Shown here: positions 9,101 to 17,619 of the stretch, one piece after another
Layout: each line of letters begins with the position of its first letter
Numbering within the stretch: the first letter of the stretch is position 1
Assembly: GCA_029260115.1 (NCBI GenBank)
Contig: JAJDDW010000119.1
Coordinates: forward strand, 18,595 to 82,594
Direction: 5' to 3'
DNA from: Phycisphaerae bacterium
GTDB lineage: Bacteria > Planctomycetota > Phycisphaerae > UBA1845
Length of the DNA: 64,000 bases
Position numbers and translations under genes: made by a program
Notes under the pieces: generated by a model
What the model saw: only the letters and a program-made list of their open reading frames with translations
Told to the model about the DNA's origin: nothing
Databases searched by the model: none

Positions 9101-10198
9101 GTGAGTGTTCATCCTCAAGCTGTAATTGATTCGGGCGCGACGCTCGGCCGAGATGTGGTAATTGGTCCTTTGGCCTACATCGGTCCGCACGTGGTGATCG
9201 GTGACGGTTGTCATATTCACCATCACGCGACGGTCGAAGGGCATACGACTTTGGGTGAAAACTGCGAAGTGTATCCCCAAGCCGTACTTGGCGCACCGCC
9301 TCAAGATGTGAAATATGAAGGTGAGCCTACGACGCTTGAGATTGGCTCGAACAATGTATTTAGGGAAATGGTCACCTGTCATCCGGGCACCGCTAATGGC
9401 GGCGGGGTGACTAAGATTGGAAACGACAATCTCTTTCTCGTTGGTGCGCACGTGGCGCACGATTGCACCATCGGTAGTCACTGCATTTTTGCCAACTATG
9501 TTCAGTTCGCTGGGCATGTCCACGTGGAAGACTATGTCAATATGGGTGGCCACAGTGCGGTCCACCATTTTGTGACAGTTGGTAGGCACGCTTTTGTTGG
9601 TGGTATGACGCGGGTGCCTGCGGATGTGCCGCCATTTATGATAGTGGTCGCAGCCAGAGGGACACGCTCGGAAATTCGCATGGTCAATGGCGTCGGGTTG
9701 GAGCGGTGCGGGTTTAGCCATGAAGATGTCGGAGCGCTTAAAGCGGCATTTTTGAAAATATTTTCGCGAAGGGCGCGACTTAGCAAAACTTCGATTCGCG
9801 ACCGTGTAGAGGTCTTGCTCCAAACGACCGATCTGAATGGGCATGTAAAATATTTGTGCGATTCGCTGATGCGTTCGTTTGCGCATGGTCGGCATGGTCG
9901 ATATCTTGAAGCGCTGCGTAAAGACCCGGTCCATCGCTCGTCGTGGAAGTTGAGTCGTGAAGATAAATCCGCCGGCGCGAGTGAAGGTCTGACGGTCGAT
10001 GTGGTTGGTGAAGGCGAAGTGTTGAAAATTTGTGCCCCACAGCGCGATCGTGGCGAGGTGCTACAACTGACGGCGAAAGCGGCTTCTGGCTGGTCTTTCA
10101 GCGGCTGGAACGGCAATCTTTCTGGAGATGCTAATCCTGTAGACGTGGTGTTGGATGGGCCTAAGCGTGTGACGGCTACTTTTACAAAACATGCCTGA
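9101..10198 (+). CDS. lpxA: UDP-N-acetylglucosamine acyltransferase LpxA with a C-terminal InlB-like repeat domain
   Basis: LpxA transfers a 3-hydroxyacyl chain to UDP-GlcNAc in the first step of lipid A synthesis. Residues 1-190 form a left-handed beta-helix of hexapeptide repeats, with the catalytic His in HVAHDCTIG and the GGHSAVHHFVTVGRHAFVGG turn. The helical C-terminal LpxA domain follows (about 190-275). The family normally ends near 260 residues. Here a linker and about 70 more residues (296-365) follow, with the pattern of divergent InlB B-repeats: LTAKAASGWSFSGWNG, then LSGDANPVDVVLDG, then RVTATF. The GTG start at 9101 fits the family. Its function is unaffected on paper; the tail is unexplained. 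Confidence 0.93.
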   Translation: MSVHPQAVIDSGATLGRDVVIGPLAYIGPHVVIGDGCHIHHHATVEGHTTLGENCEVYPQAVLGAPPQDVKYEGEPTTLEIGSNNVFREMVTCHPGTANGGGVTKIGNDNLFLVGAHVAHDCTIGSHCIFANYVQFAGHVHVEDYVNMGGHSAVHHFVTVGRHAFVGGMTRVPADVPPFMIVVAARGTRSEIRMVNGVGLERCGFSHEDVGALKAAFLKIFSRRARLSKTSIRDRVEVLLQTTDLNGHVKYLCDSLMRSFAHGRHGRYLEALRKDPVHRSSWKLSREDKSAGASEGLTVDVVGEGEVLKICAPQRDRGEVLQLTAKAASGWSFSGWNGNLSGDANPVDVVLDGPKRVTATFTKHA

Positions 10199-10207
10199 GT
10201 TGAAATT

Positions 10208-11239
10208 ATGAATCAAATATCTGGCAAACCCTTGCGGGTGGCTGTTATCGGTGCGGGCCATATGGGCCGACATCATGCGCGCATTTATAGTGAATTAGAT
10301 AGCTGTGAACTTGTCGCTATTGTAGATAAAGATATTGAGCGGGCGAACAAATTTGTCGAATTGTACGGCGGCAAGGCTTATGCGAACGTCGCGGAAGTCG
10401 TTGATCTTGTAGATGCCGTGACGGTGGCAGTACCGACCGTATATCACGCGGCGGTGGCCATTGAGCTTATGGCCCACGGCGTGAGTGTGTTGGTTGAGAA
10501 ACCGCTCGCACCGGATACGACCACGGCCAAGCAAATCGTTGATGCCTCGCGTAAATATGATTGTCTGTTGCAAGTTGGCCATTCGGAGAGGTTTAATCCG
10601 GTGGTGCAGGCTATGCTGCGTATGAAGATTACCCCGAAGTTTATTGAGACAGACCGCATCAGTCCATTTACTTTTCGTAGCGCTGACATCGGCGTTGTGT
10701 TCGACATGATGATTCATGACATTGACATTGTGTTGCATTTGGTCAAGCAGCGCGAGTATACGGTGGACGCTGTGGGCGTGGCAGTGCTGGGCGATTGTGA
10801 AGATGTGGCTAATGCCCGGATACGTTTTCCTGACGGCACGGCTGTCACAATGACGGCTTCACGATTGGCATTGAAGACAGAACGAAAAATTCGCATATTT
10901 TCGCCGTCGGCATATTTGTCTATGGATTATCATAAGAAGACGGGCATCGCGGTAAAGCTCGACGACAATCTGAATCTAATTAAACTCGCTCGAGAACGAA
11001 ATTTTGAAGACCTATCGCAAATGGCGGATATGGATTTTGGGTCGATGATGCAAATCGAGCCGTTGGAGATTGACGATGTCGAACCGCTAAAGGCGGAGAT
11101 TGAATCGTTTCTTGCTTCTGTTCGTGATGGGACGGCGGCGGCGGTCAGCGCTGAAGATGGCTATGCTGCGGTGGAGATGGCTGAGCGTATTACCAACGCG
11201 GTTCGGGCCCAGGATTGGGCGCCAGCATTGACGCCATAG
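10208..11239 (+). CDS. Gfo/Idh/MocA-family NAD(P)-dependent sugar oxidoreductase
   Basis: A Rossmann-fold sugar dehydrogenase. The NAD-binding loop is VIGAGHMGRHHAR at residues 14-26, the EKPLAP motif lies near residue 98, and the conserved MIHDIDIVL segment lies near 173. The gene begins 9 bases after lpxA and so belongs to the lipid A operon. In organisms with amide-linked lipid A, a protein of this family next to lpxA is GnnA, which oxidises UDP-GlcNAc at C3. That makes GnnA a reasonable guess here, but its aminotransferase partner GnnB is not in the window. Family certain, substrate uncertain. Confidence 0.85.
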   Translation: MNQISGKPLRVAVIGAGHMGRHHARIYSELDSCELVAIVDKDIERANKFVELYGGKAYANVAEVVDLVDAVTVAVPTVYHAAVAIELMAHGVSVLVEKPLAPDTTTAKQIVDASRKYDCLLQVGHSERFNPVVQAMLRMKITPKFIETDRISPFTFRSADIGVVFDMMIHDIDIVLHLVKQREYTVDAVGVAVLGDCEDVANARIRFPDGTAVTMTASRLALKTERKIRIFSPSAYLSMDYHKKTGIAVKLDDNLNLIKLARERNFEDLSQMADMDFGSMMQIEPLEIDDVEPLKAEIESFLASVRDGTAAAVSAEDGYAAVEMAERITNAVRAQDWAPALTP

Positions 11240-11365
11240 GTGAATGTCTCATCTTGGACGCTTTGAAAGATAGGGACTATTATCCTATCGACGTAGGTAT
11301 AATTACGGTATCAAACCAGCGAGAAGCTGGAATTATAAGATTATTTCGACGGAGCAAGGAACGAC

Positions 11366-12391
11366 ATGTCAGCATCGAATAACATCGAAAAAGTGGTCAT
11401 CATCGGTTCAGGCCCTGCAGGTTGGACGGCGGCGTTGTATGCTGCGAGAGCCAATCTTAGCCCACTGGTTTATCCAGGAAGAGCGGTTAGTAAGGACTTA
11501 GTCCCAGGCGGGCAGTTGATGCTCACAACGGATGTCGAAAACTATCCGGGGTTTCCTGAAGGTATCAATGGTCAGGAGATGATGGACTTGTTTTTTAAGC
11601 AGGCGATGCGGTTTGATACCCGCGTGGTGACAAATGATGGTGTCGCGACGGAAGTTTCAGCTGGTTTGTACAGTCAGTTTCAAGGCGCCCATTCTATAGA
11701 TCTATCGAAACGTCCGTTCGCGATTAAGGGCGACGATGGTTACGACTGTCTCGCGCACAGTGTCATTGTCTCGACAGGTGCTAAAGCGAATTGGTTGGGC
11801 TTGGAAAACGAATTGCGATTAGCCCAGAGCGGCGGCGGCGTGAGTGCATGTGCAGTTTGTGATGGGGCGTTGCCTGTTTTTCGTGATAAGGTATTGGCTG
11901 TAGTTGGTGGCGGAGATTCCGCTGTTGAAGAGGCGACCTATCTCACCAAATTCGCGTCGAAGGTGTATATGATTCATCGACGTGACAAGCTTCGTGCGTC
12001 TAAGATCATGGCTGATCGTGCGCTGGAAAATCCGAAACTTGAAGTGTTGTGGAACAAAGGAGTCGTGGATGTACTCGGAGACGAGTCGATTACCGCTGTG
12101 AAGTTAAAAGATACGGTAACCGGGGAAGAATCTACCGTTGAACTGAGCGGATTGTTTCTGGCGATTGGCCATACACCCGCGTCTGATTTTCTTAACGGTC
12201 AGCTCGAGCTCGATGCGAAGAAATATATCAAATTGGCTGACCCTTATCGATCTACGACTAGTGTGGAGGGTATTTTCGCTGCAGGCGATTGTGTGGATAG
12301 CGTCTATCGTCAGGCGGTTACAGCGGCTGGTATGGGGTGTAAGGCGGCTATAGATGCAGAGCGATGGTTGGCGGATCAAGGTATCGAGTAA
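11366..12391 (+). CDS. trxB: Thioredoxin reductase
   Basis: TrxB passes electrons from NADPH through FAD and a disulfide to thioredoxin. The FAD loop GSGPAGWTAALYAARA begins at residue 14. The redox-active CAVC motif (Cys162 and Cys165, usual form CATC) is followed by DG. The NADPH-binding GGGDSAVEEA and the C-terminal GIFAAGDCVDSVYRQ segment are present. Length of 341 residues is slightly above the usual 310-320. The ATG at 11366 is preceded by GGAGCAAGGA. It is convergent with the next gene. Confidence 0.95.
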   Translation: MSASNNIEKVVIIGSGPAGWTAALYAARANLSPLVYPGRAVSKDLVPGGQLMLTTDVENYPGFPEGINGQEMMDLFFKQAMRFDTRVVTNDGVATEVSAGLYSQFQGAHSIDLSKRPFAIKGDDGYDCLAHSVIVSTGAKANWLGLENELRLAQSGGGVSACAVCDGALPVFRDKVLAVVGGGDSAVEEATYLTKFASKVYMIHRRDKLRASKIMADRALENPKLEVLWNKGVVDVLGDESITAVKLKDTVTGEESTVELSGLFLAIGHTPASDFLNGQLELDAKKYIKLADPYRSTTSVEGIFAAGDCVDSVYRQAVTAAGMGCKAAIDAERWLADQGIE

Positions 12392-12440
12392 GCATGAGAG
12401 TGGGCGGGCAAGTATTCTTTGTGCCTGCTAACAGAAGAAC

Positions 12441-12466
12441 ACAAGTAAGCTTAGGCTTACTCTTGT
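12441..12466. terminator. Possible bidirectional terminator hairpin
   Basis: ACAAGTAAGC (12441-12450) pairs across a TTAG loop with GCTTACTCTTGT, allowing a two-base bulge. It sits between the convergent trxB and the glycosyltransferase gene. No long T tract follows on either strand, so the assignment is tentative. Confidence 0.4.
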
Positions 12467-12498
12467 CGCCCCCACCTGCAATCCGCGCGTGCGAGAAA

Positions 12499-14562
12499 TC
12501 ATCGGTCGTTACTGGCTGGTTCGACTTCGTATAGAGTGATGTATCGCCCTGCATTGGCTGGATGATCGAATTCCTGATATACGCGTAAGCCATGTGGCAG
12601 TAAACGGTCAAACAGCGCCGGTGTCATTTCTTCTGCGAAGCCATAACTATTTTTAAGCCGGGTAATTTCTGACCAGTTGACGAGGATGTGGGTATACGAA
12701 TTTTCGCGCAGCCAATCGACGATGGCTTGGTCCGTCTTAGTGCGAATGGCTACGACGAATTCGCTCTGATTAAACACCACGCAATAGTCAACATCTCGTC
12801 GAATGTAATAAGCCTTGGCATCGCCGACCATGAGAATTTTCGCCGACGCCGGTAATTCGTGGTTTATCGTGGCTAAATATTGATAGCCAGGGAGCTGACC
12901 ATCGTAAAATATCGAAGGCGGCGCACCGTTAGGCCCCTCATTGGCTATTAATTTTCCGCTAAAATAACCATTCCATAGGCAGCCAACAGTCAACATCGTG
13001 AACACGCCTGCCCGAATCGAAATGGATTTTGTTTCTTTGAGGATGCTACCGGTGAGTATTGTCAATGGGATCAATAATACGACAGCGAAGCGTGCGTAAA
13101 GGTGAGTGGCGAATAGCCAAACTGCTAGTTGTACGGCCAATAGAAAGAGCAGTACAGCATCCTCGCGTCGCACTCGGCGAAGTGCCAACCCAGCGACAGC
13201 AAGTATCATGACTATTGGCCCAAATCGCTGTTTCTCGTCTGTTACGATACGGCTCCAAAGTGTAGCTAGTCTTGCGGATGCGCTACGCTCATTTGACGGC
13301 GGTTGATGCCCTGCGATCCATTTTTGATCTTCCGTTTCTGACCATCCTGGCGGTTGGGCTTTGAATGTTTGGTTCACGAGTGGGAAGACCGGATTGCCTG
13401 TATATATAGTGTTTTTGATGAGCCAGGGTGATAGGGTAGCCATGGTCGCCAACGAGAATAGACAAGCAAATTTTAGTCGACAAACCAGACTGGTTGATGG
13501 TGCGGCGAATGCTATCAAACAAAGCGGCAGTGCGATCATAGGCCCAGCCGTGTATTTGCAGCCGCAGGCAAGTCCAGCCATGGCGCCGGCCATGGCCCAA
13601 AGTCGCCATTGATTAGTTGCGGGTTGAAGGTCTTGGCCGTTGGATCGTAGTGCAAGAAGTGTTAGACCGGTCGCGACCATGCCAAATAGCAGTAGACCGC
13701 CTTCGGTATAAGCCAATCCACTGAGATATGGCACCCAGCCGCAAGTGCCGATGGCCACGGCTGCGACCGCGCCTGCCCTAGGCGACCAGTCTTTGCCTAT
13801 GACCCAAGCGGCGAAAACGGTTAGCCAAATCAACGCGGCGTGGATGAGATTAGCCGTGACGCCTACGTCTATGTCCTTGCCGAGAAGTATCATGGCTGAG
13901 AGGTACAACATTTCGACATTGGCTGGGAAATTGGCGTAGACGTTGTGCGGGCGATAGGAGATGACGCCTTCCGCGAGATATTCTCGGGGTAACTGTAGGT
14001 GATATTCGAGCACGTCATAGCCAAAGCCTTCCTCTTGCCAAATGAGGCCAGGCGCGTTGACGGCGGCAAGTAGTGACATGATGGCGAATGGGCAGGTGAG
14101 TAGTAGCAGTGCGCCGATAAAATTGGCATAGGTGTCTGGCGATATATTTTTCTCAGCCCTGGAAGCATACCACAAATAGCGTGCGCGGATGATGCCTGCC
14201 GTAATTAAGGCGATGTATATGACTAGCCATATAGGCCTATGTAACAAGCCGCAGGTTCCACCGAGAAGGACAGCCAATGATAGTCCGCCCAGCCCGAATG
14301 AAACGCCTAGCAATATGTGCCAACGTATTGGCATATGTTCTAACTGAGCGAATCGCATGATCCACAGGCCGGCGAGCATGGGAGGGAGGAGTACAAATCC
14401 TGCTGATAGTCCGTCGATGGCCAAGGACATCAGGGCATATGGCGAAGCGACGCCCAAGCCAAATACCGTGACGGCTACGAATAAAATGAAAAATCGAAGT
14501 CGCCAGTTAGGCGTTATCGTAACGTCATGGTGATGGTCTCGCGGCTGGTGACGTCTGCTCAC
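12499..14562 (-). CDS. Multi-spanning GT-C type glycosyltransferase
   Basis: A 687-residue integral membrane protein with roughly a dozen hydrophobic helices from residue 24 to about 540, then a soluble C-terminal domain. The first extracytoplasmic loop contains an acidic motif (EEGFGYDVLEYHLQ, near residue 175), typical of polyprenyl-phosphate-sugar-using GT-C enzymes of the ArnT/PMT class. The likely role is transfer of a sugar from a lipid carrier on the periplasmic side. The upstream gene ends only 8 bases away on the same strand, so the two are probably co-transcribed. The substrate cannot be read from sequence. Confidence 0.7.
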   Translation of the reverse strand: MSRRHQPRDHHHDVTITPNWRLRFFILFVAVTVFGLGVASPYALMSLAIDGLSAGFVLLPPMLAGLWIMRFAQLEHMPIRWHILLGVSFGLGGLSLAVLLGGTCGLLHRPIWLVIYIALITAGIIRARYLWYASRAEKNISPDTYANFIGALLLLTCPFAIMSLLAAVNAPGLIWQEEGFGYDVLEYHLQLPREYLAEGVISYRPHNVYANFPANVEMLYLSAMILLGKDIDVGVTANLIHAALIWLTVFAAWVIGKDWSPRAGAVAAVAIGTCGWVPYLSGLAYTEGGLLLFGMVATGLTLLALRSNGQDLQPATNQWRLWAMAGAMAGLACGCKYTAGPMIALPLCLIAFAAPSTSLVCRLKFACLFSLATMATLSPWLIKNTIYTGNPVFPLVNQTFKAQPPGWSETEDQKWIAGHQPPSNERSASARLATLWSRIVTDEKQRFGPIVMILAVAGLALRRVRREDAVLLFLLAVQLAVWLFATHLYARFAVVLLIPLTILTGSILKETKSISIRAGVFTMLTVGCLWNGYFSGKLIANEGPNGAPPSIFYDGQLPGYQYLATINHELPASAKILMVGDAKAYYIRRDVDYCVVFNQSEFVVAIRTKTDQAIVDWLRENSYTHILVNWSEITRLKNSYGFAEEMTPALFDRLLPHGLRVYQEFDHPANAGRYITLYEVEPASNDR

Positions 14563-14570
14563 AGCGATAG

Positions 14571-16376
14571 TTATCCTTCATGCCCGTATAGTATGTGTCT
14601 GGTTTTCATTAGGGCTATGAGTGCATGCTGGACGTGGTCAATGCGAAGCAGGTTTAGCGTAGGTGTGGTGCGAATGCCGCCGATGGTATCCTTTCGACTG
14701 CGAATAAAATATGCTTCGTCGTCACGAAATTGTAGCTGCATGACAAAACGAGCCGCTTGGCGCACGACTTTTTCGTATCGCTGGATGCGTGCCTGGTCCC
14801 CGCGACGCTTGGCTAATGCAAGCGCATCCGTAAAGCCTTCAAGATAAGAAGCCGTCGAGACACCAGCACGTCCCGCTTGATAGGCCGCGATACCGCCCCA
14901 TAGCTCAGGCCAATCACAGTTGTCGTGGGTCAGTTGCTTTTCTGCGAGCCAATCGGTCAGCTCGAACACATAGTCGTCGTAGTCGCTACGCTGTGTGTGC
15001 TTGGTCATTTGCGTGAAGGCTTGCACCTGCCAAGGAACGAATGCCGGAGCAGGACGTTCACGAAAATAGGGTTTGTAAAACTGGATCGCCTTGTTGAAAG
15101 CGTCAAAAATTCGTTCGTCGGGGTATTGTTGATAATGCGTAGCCATGGCTAAGAGCGCTTCGCCGGGAAAATAATTCTGCGCACCGATAGACTCGGCCGG
15201 GGGGAACGCGGTCACGAAAAGTCCGGAGGGACGCTGTAGCCAAAGCATGCCGTTGATAAGTTTTTTTCGAGTTTCCAAGAAGCGGTCTGCTTTGGGATGA
15301 GCCGCGAGCGCCTGGCAGAATAAAGCTGTTACGCCAAGCTTGTGCTGTTTATCCGCCGTTGCGAGAAAGGCTGCGTTATCCACATCCGCAATCTTAGTGA
15401 CACCTTTCATGTGATAGCGAATAGCTATGTCCGCCGCGGCTAAGGATGCACTTCTGCCAGACCACTTCGCGTAAGCAGCCATGGCTGTGGTCGCGCCGAT
15501 TTGCCGCACGAGATTATCTTCGTCGCTATAACGATCCAGCGCAGGTTCGTATTGATAGGTGAATAACCCATCAGGCTTTTGACGATATACCAGATAAGCA
15601 CCGAGGGATTCGATCGCGTCATCGAGCTTTTGCCGCGTGACTGCTTCTCGAGGGATGACAGTTAGACCCCGCGAGAGTGATACGATGTCCGCGCCGATTC
15701 GGGGCTGATACCAATGGGCCGTGCGGAAACGGAGGAGCGCCGTTTTGAGCACCTGCGATGGATCAGAATGTGTAAGCTGAGCTAGATTTTTCAATGATTC
15801 AGACAAGGTCATGTCATTGGTGAAGAGTTCTGTGGGTGAAAAACGATGTTGAGACTGTTGGCCGAGCAAGATCAAACCGTCGAGGCCCGGTTCGACAAAA
15901 GCGTCCAAAGCCCTCGGCTGAGTCCAGTCATCTTGGAAGGGAATGTCCACCGGGTCTCCGATGACCTCAATTTCCATCAGTAGTCTATCGACCCGCGAGA
16001 GGTCCGTGACCTTCGATTTCTTGAGCAGTTCAAAAGCTCCCAAAGCCGCGTCTCTGGTGGCTAGTGAGATGGGCGCTTTCGCGCCGACTCCCGCGCAGAG
16101 CAGATAGCCATCTTGCCGTAAGCGGATGATGACTTCTCGCTCCATGGACTTGAGTCGTTCGGGAATGTAGCCAGGCTCGTACATACTTCGTTGTGCCCTG
16201 GCGTCGCTGATAGCACGTCGAGCGACTCGTGAGAGGAATAGCTTTTCCGATGGGAATAATTGAGGCTGAATGGGTTCCAGTGCGGGCTGGCTCGGTTGTC
16301 CGAGGGCACAAACTGGCAGCATTAGGAACGCCGATAAGAAAATACGTTGTTGTAATTTGTCGGTCATGTTACCCAA
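14571..16376 (-). CDS. Exported alpha/alpha-barrel protein with AMMECR1-like N-terminal part
   Basis: A signal peptide (residues 10-27, ending near CALG) is followed by two regions. Residues about 65-215 resemble the AMMECR1 fold: GYLLCAGVG, then DLSRVDRLLMEIEVIGDP, then GLDGLILLG. Residues about 230-595 look like an alpha/alpha toroid of the six-hairpin or terpenoid-cyclase type, with repeated helix pairs, YLVYRQKPDGLFTYQYEP near 256, LWLQRPSGLF and ELWGGIAAYQAGRAG. Such barrels often act on or bind sugars. The gene precedes a GT-C glycosyltransferase with an 8-base gap. The fold assignments are by eye and the function is unknown. Confidence 0.55.
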   Translation of the reverse strand: MGNMTDKLQQRIFLSAFLMLPVCALGQPSQPALEPIQPQLFPSEKLFLSRVARRAISDARAQRSMYEPGYIPERLKSMEREVIIRLRQDGYLLCAGVGAKAPISLATRDAALGAFELLKKSKVTDLSRVDRLLMEIEVIGDPVDIPFQDDWTQPRALDAFVEPGLDGLILLGQQSQHRFSPTELFTNDMTLSESLKNLAQLTHSDPSQVLKTALLRFRTAHWYQPRIGADIVSLSRGLTVIPREAVTRQKLDDAIESLGAYLVYRQKPDGLFTYQYEPALDRYSDEDNLVRQIGATTAMAAYAKWSGRSASLAAADIAIRYHMKGVTKIADVDNAAFLATADKQHKLGVTALFCQALAAHPKADRFLETRKKLINGMLWLQRPSGLFVTAFPPAESIGAQNYFPGEALLAMATHYQQYPDERIFDAFNKAIQFYKPYFRERPAPAFVPWQVQAFTQMTKHTQRSDYDDYVFELTDWLAEKQLTHDNCDWPELWGGIAAYQAGRAGVSTASYLEGFTDALALAKRRGDQARIQRYEKVVRQAARFVMQLQFRDDEAYFIRSRKDTIGGIRTTPTLNLLRIDHVQHALIALMKTRHILYGHEG

Positions 16377-16435
16377 CAGTATAGTGAGCGAATAAAGGTG
16401 CTACAAATGTCGCCGTTAAATAAGGTGTATACGCC

Positions 16436-17353
16436 GTGAATTCAGTCCAGAAAAACTTCACCGAGCCAATCATCGCTGCAGCGGCTCAGGTGGCTCAATC
16501 TGTCAATGCGACTACGCTATTTGCCTATGTAAGCGCCATTCATGATCTGCCAGCTTTGACTGAGGCGATACATGCCCCGACGAAATTGGTTTTGGTCTGC
16601 CGTGATAAGCAGGATATAGACAAAGCCAAGGACATTACCGCGCACTTGCTATCGGTTCCGAAATTCAACCTGACGCGCATGGGGCAGATAAAGATGGCTA
16701 CCCTCATCGCTTTCTCGCAGCAGCTACTCAAGCCAGATGATGTCTTCGTGTTTTTAACGGGCATTGGCGAAGGCGATATTGATACGTTAGTGACCATGCG
16801 TGTGGGTAAGGAATACGAGATTTTTCACAGTGTAGGCCAACCGAAACTCACTGAGCACATTCGCCGTCCAGTTTTCGAACGCGTGCTTCGCTTAACGATG
16901 GAGCTTGCTCACGAAGGTCGTGAGGGTAAGCCGGTCGGCGCGTTGTTTGTGATTGGCGATCATCGTGAAGTGCAAAAGTATAGTCATGAGGGTCGGATCA
17001 ATCCGTTCAAAGGGTATACCGAAAAGGAGCGGAACATTCTCGACGACTCCATCGGTGATACGGTGAAGGAAATCGCGAAGTTAGACGGCGCGTTTATAAT
17101 TAAAGGCAACGGTGTGATTGTCTCTGCCTGCGCGACGCTTCGGCCTGCCATTTCAGATGAGCCTATCCCGCGAGGGGTCGGAACCCGTCACGCAGCAGCG
17201 GCTAGTATTACCGGGTGTACCAAGAGCATAGCAATGACACTTTCCGAATCTACGGGCGATGTTCGCGTCTGGCGACTCGGCTCGATGATAACGGAAATTG
17301 AAAAACAGCCTGCAGGTAGCACGGATGGTACGCACTCGACATCGGTAGAATGA
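16436..17353 (+). CDS. Diadenylate cyclase (c-di-AMP synthase), CdaZ-like
   Basis: The C-terminal third is a DAC (DisA_N) domain. It contains the DGA motif at residues 217-219 (KLDGAFIIKGNGV) and the GTRHAAAA motif at 249-256, followed by LSESTGDVRVW. These correspond to the family's DGA and RHR signatures, with Ala in place of the last Arg. The N-terminal 130 residues resemble the pyruvate-kinase C-terminal-like domain of archaeal-type CdaZ. No transmembrane helix is seen, unlike CdaA, and no DNA-binding DisA domain. The start is GTG at 16436. The product would be the second messenger c-di-AMP. It stands alone, divergent from the upstream gene. Confidence 0.8.
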   Translation: MNSVQKNFTEPIIAAAAQVAQSVNATTLFAYVSAIHDLPALTEAIHAPTKLVLVCRDKQDIDKAKDITAHLLSVPKFNLTRMGQIKMATLIAFSQQLLKPDDVFVFLTGIGEGDIDTLVTMRVGKEYEIFHSVGQPKLTEHIRRPVFERVLRLTMELAHEGREGKPVGALFVIGDHREVQKYSHEGRINPFKGYTEKERNILDDSIGDTVKEIAKLDGAFIIKGNGVIVSACATLRPAISDEPIPRGVGTRHAAAASITGCTKSIAMTLSESTGDVRVWRLGSMITEIEKQPAGSTDGTHSTSVE

Positions 17354-17422
17354 CACAAGCAGCACCGCGACCGTGACAACAATTTGCATCAACAGATTAT
17401 AGCATGCGATATCCAATCCATC

Positions 17423-17450
17423 GTCATATCCGCGCAGGCGGGTATCCAGC
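17423..17450 (+). repeat. Dispersed palindromic repeat, copy A
   Basis: The segment contains CCGCGCAGGCGG between GTCATAT and GTATCCAGC. It matches copies near 26956-27055, 35368, 49360 and 62935. It lies in the spacer behind the diadenylate cyclase gene. Confidence 0.75.
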
Positions 17451-17565
17451 AATATTGGGCGGGATATTACCCGCCTTGACTGGTTTTTGGTGTAAGGGTT
17501 CATGTTAAAAATGTGATGCGACATAGCACAACATAAATTGTCCGTCGTATGTACCAGCCGTTCGC

Positions 17566-17583
17566 GGCGGACAATAGTCCGCC
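17566..17583. other. Perfect 7-bp hairpin between convergent genes
   Basis: GGCGGAC, loop AATA, GTCCGCC. It sits between the convergent diadenylate cyclase and glycosyltransferase genes and is followed on the plus strand by TTGCTAGAAATTTT. It could serve as a weak terminator. Confidence 0.4.
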
Positions 17584-17619
17584 TTGCTAGAAATTTTAGC
17601 GCTCATTGATAATGCGGTG

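Noticed and set aside
9050..9934. A 294-codon open frame on the minus strand across lpxA
   Set aside because: It is antisense to the strongly conserved LpxA hexapeptide repeats, whose codon pattern keeps the opposite strand open. The product resembles no family.
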